Below, in pieces: positions 11,051-22,538 of a stretch of DNA of 64,000 nt. Origin of the DNA: Sorex araneus (Eukaryota; Chordata; Mammalia; Eulipotyphla; Soricidae); the NCBI RefSeq assembly GCF_027595985.1, contig NC_073303.1, positions 366,634,636-366,698,635 on the forward strand, read 5' to 3'. A program made the translations under genes and the position numbers. The notes beneath the pieces were generated by a model. That model saw only the letters and a list, made by a program, of their open reading frames with translations. It was not told the DNA's origin and did not search any database. Position 1 is the first letter of the stretch. Each line of letters starts with the position of its first letter.

Positions 11051-11690
11051 ACCCAAAGCATGATATTATATTTCTACTCTTTATCATAGTCACAGTATGA
11101 AACTGAAACAAACCCCATTAAAAGTATTCTGCTAAAATTGACTTATACATGAGTTTCATGAAAAATATTTCATGAAAAATAGTTGTACTAATCTTTTCAC
11201 TAAACCAAAGTGGTTTTGACTCAAATGATTCTGTTGAGTGAAGTTGTGCCTTGACTTTTGAAACATAAGTTTCAGTCTCCTGTTAGATAATGAACATCAT
11301 CCTATAATTCAAGTATGGTACATTAGGAAAGGTATTAATGTAATACACATAATAAGTTATCATCATTAGATAAAACTTTGGTAGATGCAGAAAATAATTT
11401 CACAAAATAATCTTTATCAGTAATGAGTTATTTTAGCAATTTAGAAAAATTAAGTAAAAATACTTAGAACTTTGGTGTGGGGATTTTTTTTTTCTCTCAG
11501 AAAAACATGTACAACTCAACTCCTAAGGAGAAAAATACCTGGTAAATGTACCTAGTATAAATCCATTTTTAAACGTTTCTGCCAAGAAAAACTACAAAGG
11601 GGGAAAAATACAGTAGGAGTATGGTTTCACAGCATAAAGCTGGCTAAGGATTAGCATTTAGAACACAAAAGGACTCCAAGAGATCAACTT
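11051..11690. other. AT-rich intergenic sequence
   Basis: AT-rich, no SINE and no gene signal. Contains a short direct repeat around 11160-11180 (ATTTCATGAAAAAT twice). Confidence 0.5.
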
Positions 11691-12010
11691 TGAAAAAATA
11701 TATATGAGCCAATAAAAACACATACACACATACACACAAAGAATTAAACAGGCTTGTCCCCCCAGAGGAAATCCAAACTGCCAAGAAATACATGTAAAGA
11801 TGTTTATCCTGAATAACATGCGTGAAATCAGAGAATGCCAGATCAAAGCAATGAGATACCATCTCCCAGACATCAAACTAGTAAAAAAAAATTGAAGTGT
11901 TATAATATTAAATATTGGCTGATCTGAAGAGAAAGGAGCGCTCAGGCCCTGCTCCTCCCAGTGGCAGCATTCTTATTGACCGGAGTCCTGGAGCTTTCTC
12001 ATGGACCCTC
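11690..12010 (+). mobile_element. ancient L1 ORF2 fragment
   Basis: The order of motifs resembles a forward L1 ORF2 segment: a CAAGAAATACATG-like start, AATGCCAGATCAAAGCAATG, AGATACCATCTCCCAGACAT, then an AAGTGTTATA-like stretch. It is full of substitutions and has no open frame. Confidence 0.55.
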
Positions 12011-12289
12011 AGTTCTTAAATGAGCTGGACAGGGATTTCATGGCATTGCAGCAAACATCGCTCTAGACCTAAGGCTACATGCCAATTCACTGTTTGCATT
12101 AGTGACATTTTTTTGAGCCTCAAAATGGCATAGAAACAATCGTATTTGATTAGAGTTATGAAATTAAAATTGCCTTCCTGTTCTTCCTCATGTGTCATTA
12201 ATTCATCCACTTGTGCATGTATACTTGTGTACAACCACAGGCACATATATAATGAGTGGCCCCTTATGCCAGAGAAGGCAGTAGTAGTA

Positions 12290-12488
12290 AAAAAAATCTT
12301 TACAGGGGCTGGAGCAATAGCACAGCGGGTAGGGCGTTTGCCTTGCACGCGGCCGACCCGGATTCGATTCCCAGCATCCCATATGGTCCCCTGACAACCG
12401 CCAGGGGTAATTCCTGAGTGCAGAGCCAGGAGTAACCCCTGTGCATCGCCAGGTGTAATCCAAAAAGCAAAAAAAAAAATCTTTACAG
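12290..12488 (+). mobile_element. type I tRNA-SINE with 16-bp TSD
   Basis: The element (12306-12472) starts GGGCTGGAGCAATAGCACAG and has A box and B box (GATTCGATTCCC), the type I body and an A-tail. It is flanked by AAAAAAATCTTTACAG at 12290-12305 and 12473-12488. Confidence 0.93.
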
Positions 12489-12529
12489 ATTCTAGATTAA
12501 TCTTAAAGAATTAAAAAAAAATTCTTACA

Positions 12530-12799
12530 TATACTTGAATGGGCTGGAGCAATAGCACAGGGGGTAGGGCGTTTGCCTTGCACACGGCTGACCCAGGTTT
12601 GATTCCTCCATCCCTCTTGAAGAGCCTGGAAAGCTACCGAGAGTATCCCGCCCACACAGCAGAGCCTGGCAAGCTCTCCGTGGTGTATTCGATATGCCAA
12701 AAACAGTAACAACAAGTCTCACAATGGAGACGTTACTGGTGCCCGCTCGAGCAAATTGATGAATGGCAGGACAACAGTGCTACAGTGCTATACTTTAAT
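12530..12799 (+). mobile_element. type II SINE with imperfect TSD, no poly(A)
   Basis: Same head as type I, but after box B it continues CCTGGAAAGCTACCGAGAG, CCTGGCAAGCTCTCCGTGG, ATATGCCAAAAACAGTAAC and GACGTTACTGGTGCCCGC. It ends in CAACAGTGCTACAGTGC instead of an A-tail. The flanks TATACTTGAAT (12530-12540) and TATACTTTAAT (12789-12799) are a TSD with one mismatch. Confidence 0.85.
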
Positions 12800-12960
12800 G
12801 AATGGATGCTTTAGGTTATAAGACCTCCCCTCCCCCAAATCTTCAATTAAAAATAGCTGAAAAATTAGGAAAACCTCATACCTCACAGACCAATAGGTTA
12901 GAGGCAGGACTGAATGGAAAAGCTCTCTCTGTCTCTCTGTTCTATACAGCCTTGATTCTA

Positions 12961-13348
12961 AGTGACACTGATTTTTTTCTTTTTATGCCTCTTTTTTCAT
13001 TTTTTTAAAAAAATTTTATTAGTGAATCACTGTGAGGTACAGTTACAAATTTATGAACTTTCGTGTTTGCATTTCAGTAAACAGTGATCATTTACCCATC
13101 CCTCCACCAGTGCCCATTCTCCTCCACCAATGTTCCCAGTATCCCTCCCACCACCCTACCCCATCCCCCACTTCCCCACCCTGCCTCTGCGACAGGGCAT
13201 TCCCTTTTGCTCTCTCTCCTTTTGGGTGTTGTAGTTCACAATACCACTCCTGGGAACATATCCCGGAGAGACAAAAAGGTATAGTAGAAATGACATCTGC
13301 ATTTGTATGTTCATTGCAGCACTGTTTAAAATAGTGACACTGATTTTT
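12961..13348 (-). mobile_element. L1 3' end with 5' inversion and 16-bp TSD
   Basis: The flanks AGTGACACTGATTTTT (12961-12976 and 13333-13348) delimit a 356-bp insert. From 12977 to about 13240 it is a minus-orientation L1 3' UTR: T-rich start, GAATCACTGTGAGGTACAG, then a C-rich complement of the G-rich tract. From about 13241 to 13332 the sequence switches to plus-orientation L1 ORF2 (CACTCCTGGGAACATATCCC to GTTCATTGCAGCACTGTTTA). This head-to-head layout is the signature of twin priming. Confidence 0.85.
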
Positions 13349-13410
13349 GTCTTCAGGTTTCCCCTACGCTCCAGAAGTCCATGTTCCATAATAAAATGGA
13401 GTTTTGGAAA

Positions 13411-13615
13411 GAAATTTCTCTTTTTTTTTTTTTTTGCTTTTTGGGCCACACCCGGCAATGCACAGGGGTCATTCCTGGCTCATGCACTCAGGAATTAGCC
13501 CTGGCGGTGCTCAGGGGACCATATAGGATGCTGGGATTTGAACCCGGGTCGGCCGAGTGCAAGGCAAACGCCCTACCCGCTGTGCTATCACTCCAGCCCC
13601 GAAATTTCTCTTTTT
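13411..13615 (-). mobile_element. type I tRNA-SINE with 15-bp TSD
   Basis: A reversed young copy at about 13426-13600. GAAATTTCTCTTTTT occurs on both sides (13411-13425 and 13601-13615). Near-consensus body. Confidence 0.93.
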
Positions 13616-14514
13616 CATAATGCTTAGGTCAACTTAGGTTCTGTGACTATCTTTGGAACCGTACTGGTAGCCAGCAAAAAAAAAAAAAAAAAAATCTTCT
13701 ATGCACTGAAGCATGATTGGTAAGAACATGGGTTTCCAATACTTCTCAAATGTGAGTTTAATTCAGAATCACCTGCACTCCCCCACACCCTAAATTTCAA
13801 GCCATTTTTAGTCTAGTAGCTTGAGAAAGAGACTTAAAAGTTTGCATTACTTACAAGTTCCAAGTGAAGTTACTGGGGCGTGTCTGGAGATTTTTTTTGA
13901 GAATCACTAGCTAGGTCCGAAGTGAGTTTCTTGAGTCATCTGGGCTTTGGTGAGGGGGCGACTCTCTTATCAAGACGGAGATTGTTACTGGGGGGCTTAG
14001 AAAAAAGTAGAAAGAAACCACAGCTCAGGGAGCACTCAGCAGTGTCTCCTGTGGTGATGTAGAACATGGCTTACAAATTGGACACGGCTGCATCTTAAGA
14101 TGCCACCCACATACCAGAGAGAGTGTTAAGTTAAGGCATGATAACTGGTCACAAAGACCAGAGTTTCCAGCTCAAGCTGACCCCATAGACCCAATCATCA
14201 GACTTTTGGATCAGCTTCCTCAGGACTGTGAATCTGGACTTGGGGGGCATTTGAGGACCGGGTTCCATGCTCAGGGTCACTTCTCTGCTTCTGTGTGAGC
14301 GTGGTCTCTGCAAAGCTCGCGTATAGCTAGGAGGGTAAGGCTACAAGACCGGATTAAGTTCTCAGCACGTTTTTGTTTAGGATTTCTTTTCTAGGTGAGG
14401 GGGAATGTTTGATTTGTCCATTTCTCTATCCATTATATCTATATCTATTACCCCAAAGAGGTCACGATGTTAAATCTTAAATAATAAAGGTGATTTAAAA
14501 GGTTCTTTTGAAAG
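13616..14514. other. intergenic unique sequence
   Basis: Contains a poly(A) run (about 13676-13694). Otherwise no repeat or gene signal. Confidence 0.5.
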
Positions 14515-14655
14515 CACTCCCAGCTTACTCAGGTCTTACTCCTGGTCTTGTGCTCAGGAATCAGTCCTGGTGGCGCTCAGGGGACCCTATAGGATGCTGA
14601 GGATCGAGCCGGGTGCAAGGCAAGCACCTTCCCCACTGTAGTAGCTCTCAACCCT
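14515..14655 (-). mobile_element. diverged type I SINE
   Basis: A reversed copy lacking its ends: TACTCAGGTCTTACTCCTGG, GGACCCTATAGGATGCTGAG and a broken box B region. Confidence 0.7.
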
Positions 14656-15679
14656 GATGTTTTAATAAAAAACAAGACTTTTTCCAAAGCATGTTCCTTG
14701 AAAGTCATGGGTTCCTTCGTGCCGGAAACACTGAACAAAATCGCCTTAAAATATAGTCAAAGGAAATCTCCATTTCTTTGGTTTTAGTGGCTTTCCTAAG
14801 ACTACCCTCAGTATAATCAATTTCCTGATTTTGAATATATACCAAGACTGAATCATGAGCAAATGTCAATAAAAATTTTTTTCATCTGAAGTCTCTTTCC
14901 TCCTTTGACTAGTTTTTAAGACAATGAGGGCTGCCCAACCCATTATGGACCAACAGATGCTTAGATTTACCTGAAGGTGACAAACAGCTGAAGAATCTAA
15001 GGGACACACAGAGCTTTCTATGTTATCCGCTGAGCCTTTGGATTGGGTAGGATTTTAGCAATCACCAACTCCGAAATCTGAATGGATGCTTTGCTGTGTC
15101 CCATCACAGCACTGCTGATTCAAACACTCTTCAGTTCAATTTCCTAAATGCTTCCGGAATGTGCCCCTGCAGGATACAGACTCTGGACTCTAGTTAGCTT
15201 GTTATTCTGTGATTGAGAACACGTATGCTCATAATATGCATGTTAGCACTGTGTGTGTGTTCAAACTTCTGGAACTCTACCCCATAATTTCATTATAGTC
15301 CAGATGAATAAACACCCAAGAATGCTAAGTGTGTGTGCTCTCAATTATTCTTGTATAATACCTGCACTTCTTCGAGTTGTGTTTTCCACCCTCGCACACA
15401 CTCCTTGAAGAGACGTCCAATTAAGGCCATTGGAAGAGTGTCCCTCCCACTAATCTCCCTTTGAGACCCGCACAAGAGAGGATGCCCCAGTGCCCAAATA
15501 TATTTACCCCCCAAAGTGGTTATTTTCTGTCTTTAAAAAAATTCATACCTTCAGTTGCATTGCCTTCGTGGGCTGCTGCATCAAACACAGACAAATGGGT
15601 GGATGCAGAGAGCCAACCTGGCAATTATGAAAATCCAGGCTCTGCAATTGGGGAGCAGTTGGCTATCAAAGGCGAAAGC
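14656..15679. other. intergenic, repeat-poor
   Basis: No SINE or L1 seen. It leads into the candidate conserved block on its right and may share that constraint. No exon recognised. Confidence 0.45.
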
Positions 15680-16340
15680 AGACAGCATCTTGCAGCAGAA
15701 TGAATCTGCTCAATATTGACACAGTGAGTTGTCTTGAGAGAAGATTAAACTGCCACTAGAAAAGCAGGCGGAGAGACAGTGAGTGACAGGAGCTTTATGG
15801 GGGAGCAATACCTCCCAGGGGAGAGTTCATCTTCCTCCTCAAAGAGACGCCTTCAGGGATCATATAACTTGAATTCCCCATGAATTCAGTGTCATCTTAG
15901 CTTGACCAGCTCTGGAAGAACATATTAACCCCTGCTTGTGATTATCAGGGAACCATTCTAATTTAGCAAGTAATTAAGGGTCACATGCAGGATAAAGAGC
16001 TCGATAATCTTGGATTACCCACAGGAAGCTTTGTCTCCAAGGCAACCCCCAGTGTGTGTGGTGGGGGCTGTTAATGCGAAGGCCAGTCGGCTAATGAACT
16101 GGGAATGGTAACTGGCTCCCAGACCCATCAAGCTAGTGAAATGGAAATAACAATTATATTGCTATGGGATGATTTGGTGATAGAAAAACAAATGCTCCCA
16201 AAGCCAGCAGAGGCCAAATATTTAGAGAGAAGAGAGAGGAGATAATTGCCAACTATCTTCTGAGATCCAGCCCCAAGGTCTAAAATTAGCTTATCTTGAA
16301 TTCCAGCCATGCCCATCTCGATTGATGCATTTTAGCCTCC
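15680..16340. promoter_or_regulatory. candidate conserved enhancer A
   Basis: A repeat-free block enriched in homeodomain, GATA, SOX and bHLH-like words. Examples are GCAAGTAATTAAGGGTCAC, GCTGTTAATGCGAAGG, TAACAATTATATTGC, GGAGATAATTGCC and TAGCTTATCTTGAATTCC. The low density of simple repeats and the even base composition resemble mammalian conserved non-coding elements. Function is inferred from composition only. Confidence 0.4.
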
Positions 16341-17045
16341 TTGCCCACTGAACCCTCTGGCTTCTGCGCTTCCTATGACCTAATTACCCAACAGCCTCGC
16401 CTCTCCCGAGGGGGCAGCCGCGGCAACCACGCCAGGCTGGGACACTGGCCCAAGGGACCTTTGGAAGAAGAAACAAAAGTGGCATTGTCCGTCTGAGGCT
16501 TTGATATCCCGTCCTGGGCTGAAAAATAAGATGAGTTTGCAGAGCTAAGGGCCACGTAAGGATTTCAGTCCTCATCGGTAAAGGTTGAAGATGGCAGAGA
16601 GAAACCTGCAACAACATGCGTGAGAATTGCCGTCAGAAGGCGAACAAAGGGACTCCCACCGGAAGCCAGGAGTTGGAGAAGCCCAGCACTTACTCTCCTC
16701 TCTGTCGCTGTCCATCTCTCCCCCAGCAGAAAAGCGCTCCGGGGCATGGGGTGATGGTGGCAGTGGTGGATGCGGATTTGGGAAAGGTGAAACGTGCCGT
16801 CGGGGAGGTTGTGAAGGCGGGAGCAGTTGGTCTGCAGGCAGGGCCCGGGAGGGACCATGTGGGAGAGAGCGGACCCCCGCCTCCTTCCAGCACTGGCTTC
16901 TAACCTTCCTGGTGAAACCTCATGTGCGTGGCCACATGGGAGTAGCACGGAGCTGCGCCAGAAGGATGGCCTAAACCGTGACCTCTTCTTTTATGGGTGG
17001 GTGGGAGGCACATACCTATTGATTTTGGGGGACCACCGTGAGGCG
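16341..17045. other. intergenic unique sequence, GC-richer
   Basis: Open frames occur by chance on both strands, but none has splice sites or recognisable protein similarity. Confidence 0.45.
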
Positions 17046-17049
17046 CTGG

Positions 17050-17180
17050 GGGTTTGAACCTGAGTTCCCACAAGCTACCGAGAGTATCGCACCCGCACGG
17101 AAAGCCTGGCAAGCTACCCGTGCGTATTGGATATGCCAAAAGCAGAGCCTGTGCTCCAGCCCTTTGAGCCATCTCCCCGG
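17050..17180 (+). mobile_element. type II SINE body fragment
   Basis: CACAAGCTACCGAGAGTATC, CCTGGCAAGCTACCCGTGC and TATTGGATATGCCAAAAGC are type II body words. They are joined to a decayed SINE end (CTCCAGCCCTTTGAG), so the copy is rearranged. Confidence 0.65.
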
Positions 17181-17357
17181 CCAGCCCCTCTCTGTCCTCT
17201 TCATTCAGCAATGAGTACTCGCCGTGCCCGAAAGGGCGAGCACTGTCCTAGGTGCAAGGGATGGACTGAGAACACAGTGGTGGCTGCTGTCTCCCGTGTT
17301 TCACAACTCTGGAAGAGAAAGATAGCAGCGCCCTCAACACATTGTTATTTACTTTTT

Positions 17358-17619
17358 TATGGAGGGCTTGGGCTGGAGCGATAGCACAGTGGTAGGGCGG
17401 TCACCTTTCACGCGGCCAACCCGTGTTTGATTCCTCCACCCTCTCGGAGAGCCCGGCAAGCAAGCTACTGAGAGTATCACGCCCTCACAGCAGAGCCTGG
17501 CAAGCTACCCGTGGCGTATTGGATATGCCAAAAACAGTAACAATAGGTCTCTCAATGAGAGACGTTACTGGTGCCCGCTCGAACAAATCGATGAGCAACG
17601 GGATGACTATGGGGGGCTT
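17358..17619 (+). mobile_element. type II SINE inserted into an older SINE
   Basis: The element (about 17370-17607) ends ...GAGCAACGGGATGAC with no A-tail. TATGGAGGGCTT (17358-17369) and TATGGGGGGCTT (17608-17619) form a 12-bp TSD with one mismatch. The host site is a reversed old type I SINE that continues to about 17745. Confidence 0.88.
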
Positions 17620-17745
17620 GTGCTACACCCAGCAGTGCTCTGGGCACCTTGCGAGGTGCTGGGGATAGAACTGGGGCCAGCTGCAGAAGAATCACAGCTG
17701 CGTGAAGGCAAGTGCCCTGCTGGATGTACCATCTTTCCAGCCTCC
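17620..17745 (-). mobile_element. old type I SINE (host of nested insertion)
   Basis: GTGCTACACCCAGCAGTGC, GCGAGGTGCTGGGGATAG and CATCTTTCCAGCC mark a decayed reversed copy. Confidence 0.6.
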
Positions 17746-17847
17746 TATTTATCTTTTTTTTTTTTTTTGCAGTGCAAGGCAAGTGCTCTACCACTGACCC
17801 ACAACTGTGGCCCATAACACGTTATTTTTCTGAAAAGAAAAATGAAG

Positions 17848-18010
17848 GGCTGGACAGATGGTACAGCAGGGAGGGCACTTGCCTGGCATGCAGCTGACCC
17901 AGGTTAAATCTTTGGCACCACATATGGTCCTCTGAACCCTGTTGGGAGAGATTCCAGAGTTCAGAGACAGGAAGAAGGCCTTAGCACATCTGGACATAGA
18001 CCCCAAATAA
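17848..18010 (+). mobile_element. diverged type I SINE
   Basis: GGGCTGGACAGATGGTACAG, GACCCAGGTTAAATC in place of box B, and ACCCCAAATAAAAAATAAAC as tail. Confidence 0.75.
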
Positions 18011-20099
18011 AAAATAAACAAATGTAAATCAAAATTCAAATCAGGAGGGTGGGCTAGGTATAACTCAGTGCCAGCTTGCTTGTGAGAAGCTCTAGTGCAC
18101 CCAGGTGCTGAGTGAGTTTCCTCGGGCTCTGCTGTTCGGGCCCCTGCCTCAGCCCCACAGTGTGAGCGGGGCGATGCAACCCCAGCACCCCTGAGGGCCC
18201 TTGAGCATCCCAGCTAAGATGCCCGAGCACCTTGGTCAAGTCTGTGACAGTCCCAGCCTGCACACACCCCAATCACGGGAGTTGCAGCCCCCGTGAGCAC
18301 TCTAGCTTGTGTGCGAGCACCACAACCGGAGTCACACCCCAGCCAAGCCTGTGAGTGATCCCCGGTCATTGCCCCAACAACAGCAAGGCAGGAAGAGGAC
18401 AAAAAGAATGCCCAGTGTCCCTCGGTGGGCCGGATACAGAGAGTTAGGACTGGAAGCAACTGGGAAGCTGCTCAGCTGGGAGTCCTCCCTGTGACATGCA
18501 GGTGAGCCTGAGGGCGGAAGCTTCCCAGGCAGAGGGGACAGAGGGACCGAGGGAGGAACGAGCCAAGGCATGTCAGGAGCAGAAGCACAGTCCAGGCTGA
18601 CCACAGTGAGGACAGGTGCTGGGGAAGGGGGGGGCGCGAGGTGGAGGGATCCCAGGGGTCTCCCAAGCCCGGGAGGGGGTTGGGTTTTATCCCAGTTGCA
18701 AGGGGAGCTACTCCAGTGTCCACCCAGCAGCAAGTCTCTTTCTCTGGGGTCACGGCCAGCAGAGGCGTATCCCAGACCAGCTGCCCCAGAGTCAGCTCCC
18801 AGGGTCGCCTGGGAGTCCAGCAGCAGGCGGGTGACTTCTCAGCCCCCGCTCCAGGCAGACGAAATCAGAATCTTCCCATCTTTTAACAGTTTAGGGGCTC
18901 ACAGCCAGTGGTAGTTGGGGGGCCGTGCACACCTGGGATGGAGCCCATTGGACTTTGCGTACGTGAGGCGCTACCCACGGAGCAACATCTCCAGCCACAG
19001 GATCTACATTTTAACAAGGTCCTGGAGGGAGGCGGGAAGGCGAAGAGCTGTAAGAAGCAAGAACCCCTGGGGTCTGGACAAAGCTCTGAGTCAGCCCAGC
19101 CTCAGAAGCTGCAGCCAGCCTGCTGGGGTCCGCAGCAAGAACAGTGCCCGGCCAGGGGCAGGCAAAGGTCTCCTGGAAATGCTCCAGGTCGGCTTCTGGC
19201 AGCCACGATGATCTTAGTGTGGCGGTTCCCGGGGACACGGAGAATTTTGTCACGGAAGATGACAGCAAGGGTTTCCCCGGGTGGGGCTAATACACGGTGT
19301 GGCCATCAGTGTGCAGGCAAGATGCACCTATGAGCACTCTGGTCTCACCCAGCACGACCAGCCGCCTCCGAGGAGAAGCCTGGCCCGTCCCTGAACCACT
19401 AGAGTATGTGACTGGGGCTGGGGTGTGTGGGAAAGAGGTGACTTGAGTGACGGGTCAAATAGTTAGGGTCTGTCGCCAAGCCCATGTGACTTTGTTCATG
19501 GGTCACTACTTTTGTTGGGGGCTGCTGGGCCATACGTGGTGGTGCTCAGGGGCGACTTGAAACTCGGTCCTCAGTGGTCACTTGTGACTGTGCTTGGGGG
19601 ACCATGAGGCACTGGGGAGGGAGCCCAGGTCCACCTGCTTGCAGAGGTGCCCAGACCCTTGAGATTTGGGGGACAGACCGCTTCCTTCCCTGCAGGGATC
19701 CTTCCCTACAGCGAACCTCACTGACTTTCTGCAAAGTGTTTTCTCACTGGCCTGGACCCAGAATTCCAGCAAGCTATCCATCTGCCCATACGTGACATCG
19801 ATTCTAGCATCATTCCCTGAGACAAGGCACTCGTTGGATTTAAAACCAAGTGCCAGGGCCAGGGTGGAGGTACAGAGTTAAGTACTGGCCCTGCTTGCGG
19901 CTGATTCTCATTCCCAGCCCCACAAACGTTCACCTGAGCACCACTTGAGTGTGGCCCCTGAACCAAACAGAAACAAACACCATGAGTTTTTTCTCGTTTC
20001 TTGCCTCGTTATATCGGTCTTATGGTGTTTGGGAGAAGGTTGAACTGTACCCGACTGTGCACAGGGCTTATGCCTCTGCTCACTGATCACTCACTGATC
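18011..20099. other. intergenic, mainly unique
   Basis: A GC-rich spacer with one weak reversed SINE remnant near 19510-19640. Several chance open frames are present on both strands. No exon, RNA gene or recent repeat is supported. Confidence 0.45.
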
Positions 20100-20120
20100 T
20101 TATTATTTATTTATTTATTG

Positions 20121-20371
20121 GGCTGGAGCGATAGCACAGCAGTAGGGCATTTGCCTTGCACGCAGCTGATCTGGGTTCGATTCCTCCGCCCTTCTTGAAA
20201 GCCCAGCAAGCTACCGAGAGTATCTCGCCCGCATGGTAGAGCCTGGCAAGCTCCCCATGGCATATCCAATATGCCAAAAACAGTAACAACAAATCTCACA
20301 ATGGAGATGTTACTGGTGCCCGTTCGAACAAATTGATGAGCAACAGGATGACAGTGACAGTGACAGTGGCA
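20121..20371 (+). mobile_element. type II SINE in a (TTTA)n tract
   Basis: Full type II body from GGGCTGGAGCGATAGCACAG to GAGCAACAGGATGACAGTG, ending in an ACAGTG-type repeat with no poly(A). TTTATT repeats on both sides suggest it landed in the T-rich tail complement of the reversed SINE that follows. Confidence 0.88.
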
Positions 20372-20574
20372 GTGATTTATTTATCTATTTATTTATTTAT
20401 TTATTTTTGGTCATTTTGGGTCACACCTGGCAGTGTTCAGGGCTTACTCCTGACTCTGTACTCAGGAATTACTCCTGGCATTACTCTGGGGACCATATAT
20501 GTTGCTGGGGATCGAACCCGGGTAGGCCATGTGCAAGGCAAATGCCTTACCTACTGTACTATCACTCCAGCCCT
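20372..20574 (-). mobile_element. type I tRNA-SINE with (TTTA)n tail
   Basis: TTTATT-type microsatellite (about 20372-20405), then TTTTGGGTCACACCTGGCAG to ACTATCACTCCAGCCC. Confidence 0.88.
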
Positions 20575-21024
20575 CGTTGACCACTTTGGATGGTGCTTGT
20601 GGTCCCGGGACTTGATGTGGGTAAGCAGCATGCATGGCAAAGCCCCGTCACCCCTGCACTGTCTCCAGCCCCGGGATTTCTGTCTTTGAGACTCTGCTGC
20701 ACAGGTCTGGGCCTCTCACTTCCGTCCTGGGTGTCAGCTTTGAGTCTCTGACTCCAAACTGCGTGCGGGCTTCCAAGCATGTCACCGTGTGTCGGCTGGG
20801 GTCGGAGCTGAGGCTCAGAGTCACAGGCTGGTGTGTGACCGTGAGTTTCACGGGTGTTTGATCGGTCTCAGCGAGGGTGGATTTGACCCTAAGCCTGACT
20901 GGCTGTCTGTCCCGGACACAGGTGGAGGGACTGGAATACGGTACCTGAAACCCAATCCTGAGTAGCTCTCTAGATCACAGTGCTGCAATAAAAAAAAAAA
21001 AATACCCATTGCTTGACGTGTTGG
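20575..21024. other. intergenic unique sequence
   Basis: A small SINE-like fragment near 20580-20675 (GGTAAGCAGCATGCATGGC, CTCCAGCCCC), then unique sequence with an A-run at about 20989-21001. Confidence 0.45.
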
Positions 21025-21180
21025 ATGGAGAGAGAGCTCGGGGGGGCTGAGCATAGGCTTGGCGTGCGGGGAGCCTGGGTTTGATTCCTGGCTCTCCGTG
21101 GTCCCCCGAGCACTGCTGGGAGCAGGCCCCTGAGCCCAGAGCCAGGAGAAGCCCCCAGCACTGTGGGGTGTGGCCTGATC
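21025..21180 (+). mobile_element. diverged type I SINE
   Basis: GGCTGAGCATAGGCTTGGC, GGGTTTGATTCCTGG (box B), AGCCAGGAGAAGCCCCCAG and TGGGGTGTGGCC. Confidence 0.65.
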
Positions 21181-21566
21181 TTCCCTCCAAAAAGAAATGC
21201 TTGGGAAAAATAGACCAGCCCTGGGAGGGATCTTCCTGGTGTGGGAATGAGGACGGAGCTACAGGCCACGCCCTCGTGTAAGTTACAGCGTGTCAGGAAG
21301 TGACGCCCCAAGGAGTGTCTGACAGCAGTAGGGGAAATTGCATCCAGTGCAAACTCCCCGGAATTCCCCATAAAGCCTTCTGGAGGCTGGGAGGAGAGAG
21401 TGGAATGAACCGCTTGCTTCTCTCTGGGTCCCCGGGACAGTCACCCAGCCAGCCTGCTGGCCGTGCTCTTGAGAAGGTATTTCTAGAAGGGCCCCTTGAC
21501 CACGTGGGTCACTTCTCCTGGCCACCCACTTCATTCCAATTTATTTGCCACTTAAAAATAGATAAG

Positions 21567-21830
21567 CCGGGGGCCCGAGAGATAATACAGCAGGGAAGGA
21601 ACTGGCCAGGCAAGTGCTGACCCAGTTTGATCCCTGACACCACACGGGGGTCCTCGAGCACAGAGCCAGGAGTGATCACTGAGCACAGAGCCAGGAGTAA
21701 GCCTTGAGCACTGCAGGGTGTGGCCCTGAGCACGTACACAGGGCTTAGCTGTTAGATAGCTCAGGGTCGGCGCTCGTGCCCTGCACGTGTGCGGCTCTGG
21801 GTTCGATCCCTGGTGCTGAATCACTCTCCA
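21567..21830 (+). mobile_element. two adjacent diverged SINE pieces
   Basis: The first piece (21567-21727) has a duplicated GAGCACAGAGCCAGGAGT segment. The second (about 21740-21820) is a 5' piece with TGGGTTCGATCCCTGG. Confidence 0.6.
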
Positions 21831-21897
21831 GGCACTTGTGGGCAGACTGAGTTCTGTCTGGGAGCCCTCCCGATTCAAAAGACTTGGAATGAGGATC

Positions 21898-22538
21898 TTG
21901 GTACATTATTCTTTTTTTTTCTTTTATTGAATCACCATGTGGAAAGTTACAAAGGTTTCAGGTTTAAGTCTCAGTTATACAATGCTCGAACACCCATCCC
22001 TTCACCAGTGCACATATTCCACCACCAAGAATCACAGTATAGCTCCACCCCGCCCTCCCACATCCCCAGCCCCCCACCCCGCCTGTGTAACTGATAAATG
22101 TCACTTTACTTTCTCTTTGCTTTGATTACATTCAATATTTCAACACAAAACTCACTATTATTGTTTGGAGTTTCTCCCCCTTAAAGTCGGACCTGCTGAA
22201 AAGGAAGCATTTGATAATTTGTTTTCCATTGCTGAGAATGAGGTGATATGAGGTCGAGTGGCCGCACTAACGGCCGCACGGTTTTGGATTTCTGTATTTT
22301 AGTATTTTAGTCCAGAGAAATATCTGCCAGAAATTGCATCATTGCAAACTTGTACTTCTCAGCTATATTATATTCCACATATGAGTGCAATCTTTCTATG
22401 TCTGTCTCTTTCTTTCTGACTCATTTCACTCAGCATGGTACTTTCTATGTTGATCCACTTATATGCAAATTTCATGACTTCATGTTTTCTGACAGCTACA
22501 TAGTATTCCATTGTGTAGATGTTTGGTACATTATTCTT
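21898..22538 (-). mobile_element. 5'-truncated L1 3' end with 16-bp TSD
   Basis: TTGGTACATTATTCTT at 21898-21913 and 22523-22538 brackets a 609-bp insert with poly(T) at its left. On the minus strand the distal part encodes the end of L1 ORF2 (YTMEYYVAVRKHEVMKF, then KWINIESTMLSEMSQKERDR). It is followed by a 3' UTR with a C/G-rich tract and a GAATCACC-type end. 5'-truncated, so immobile. Confidence 0.92.
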
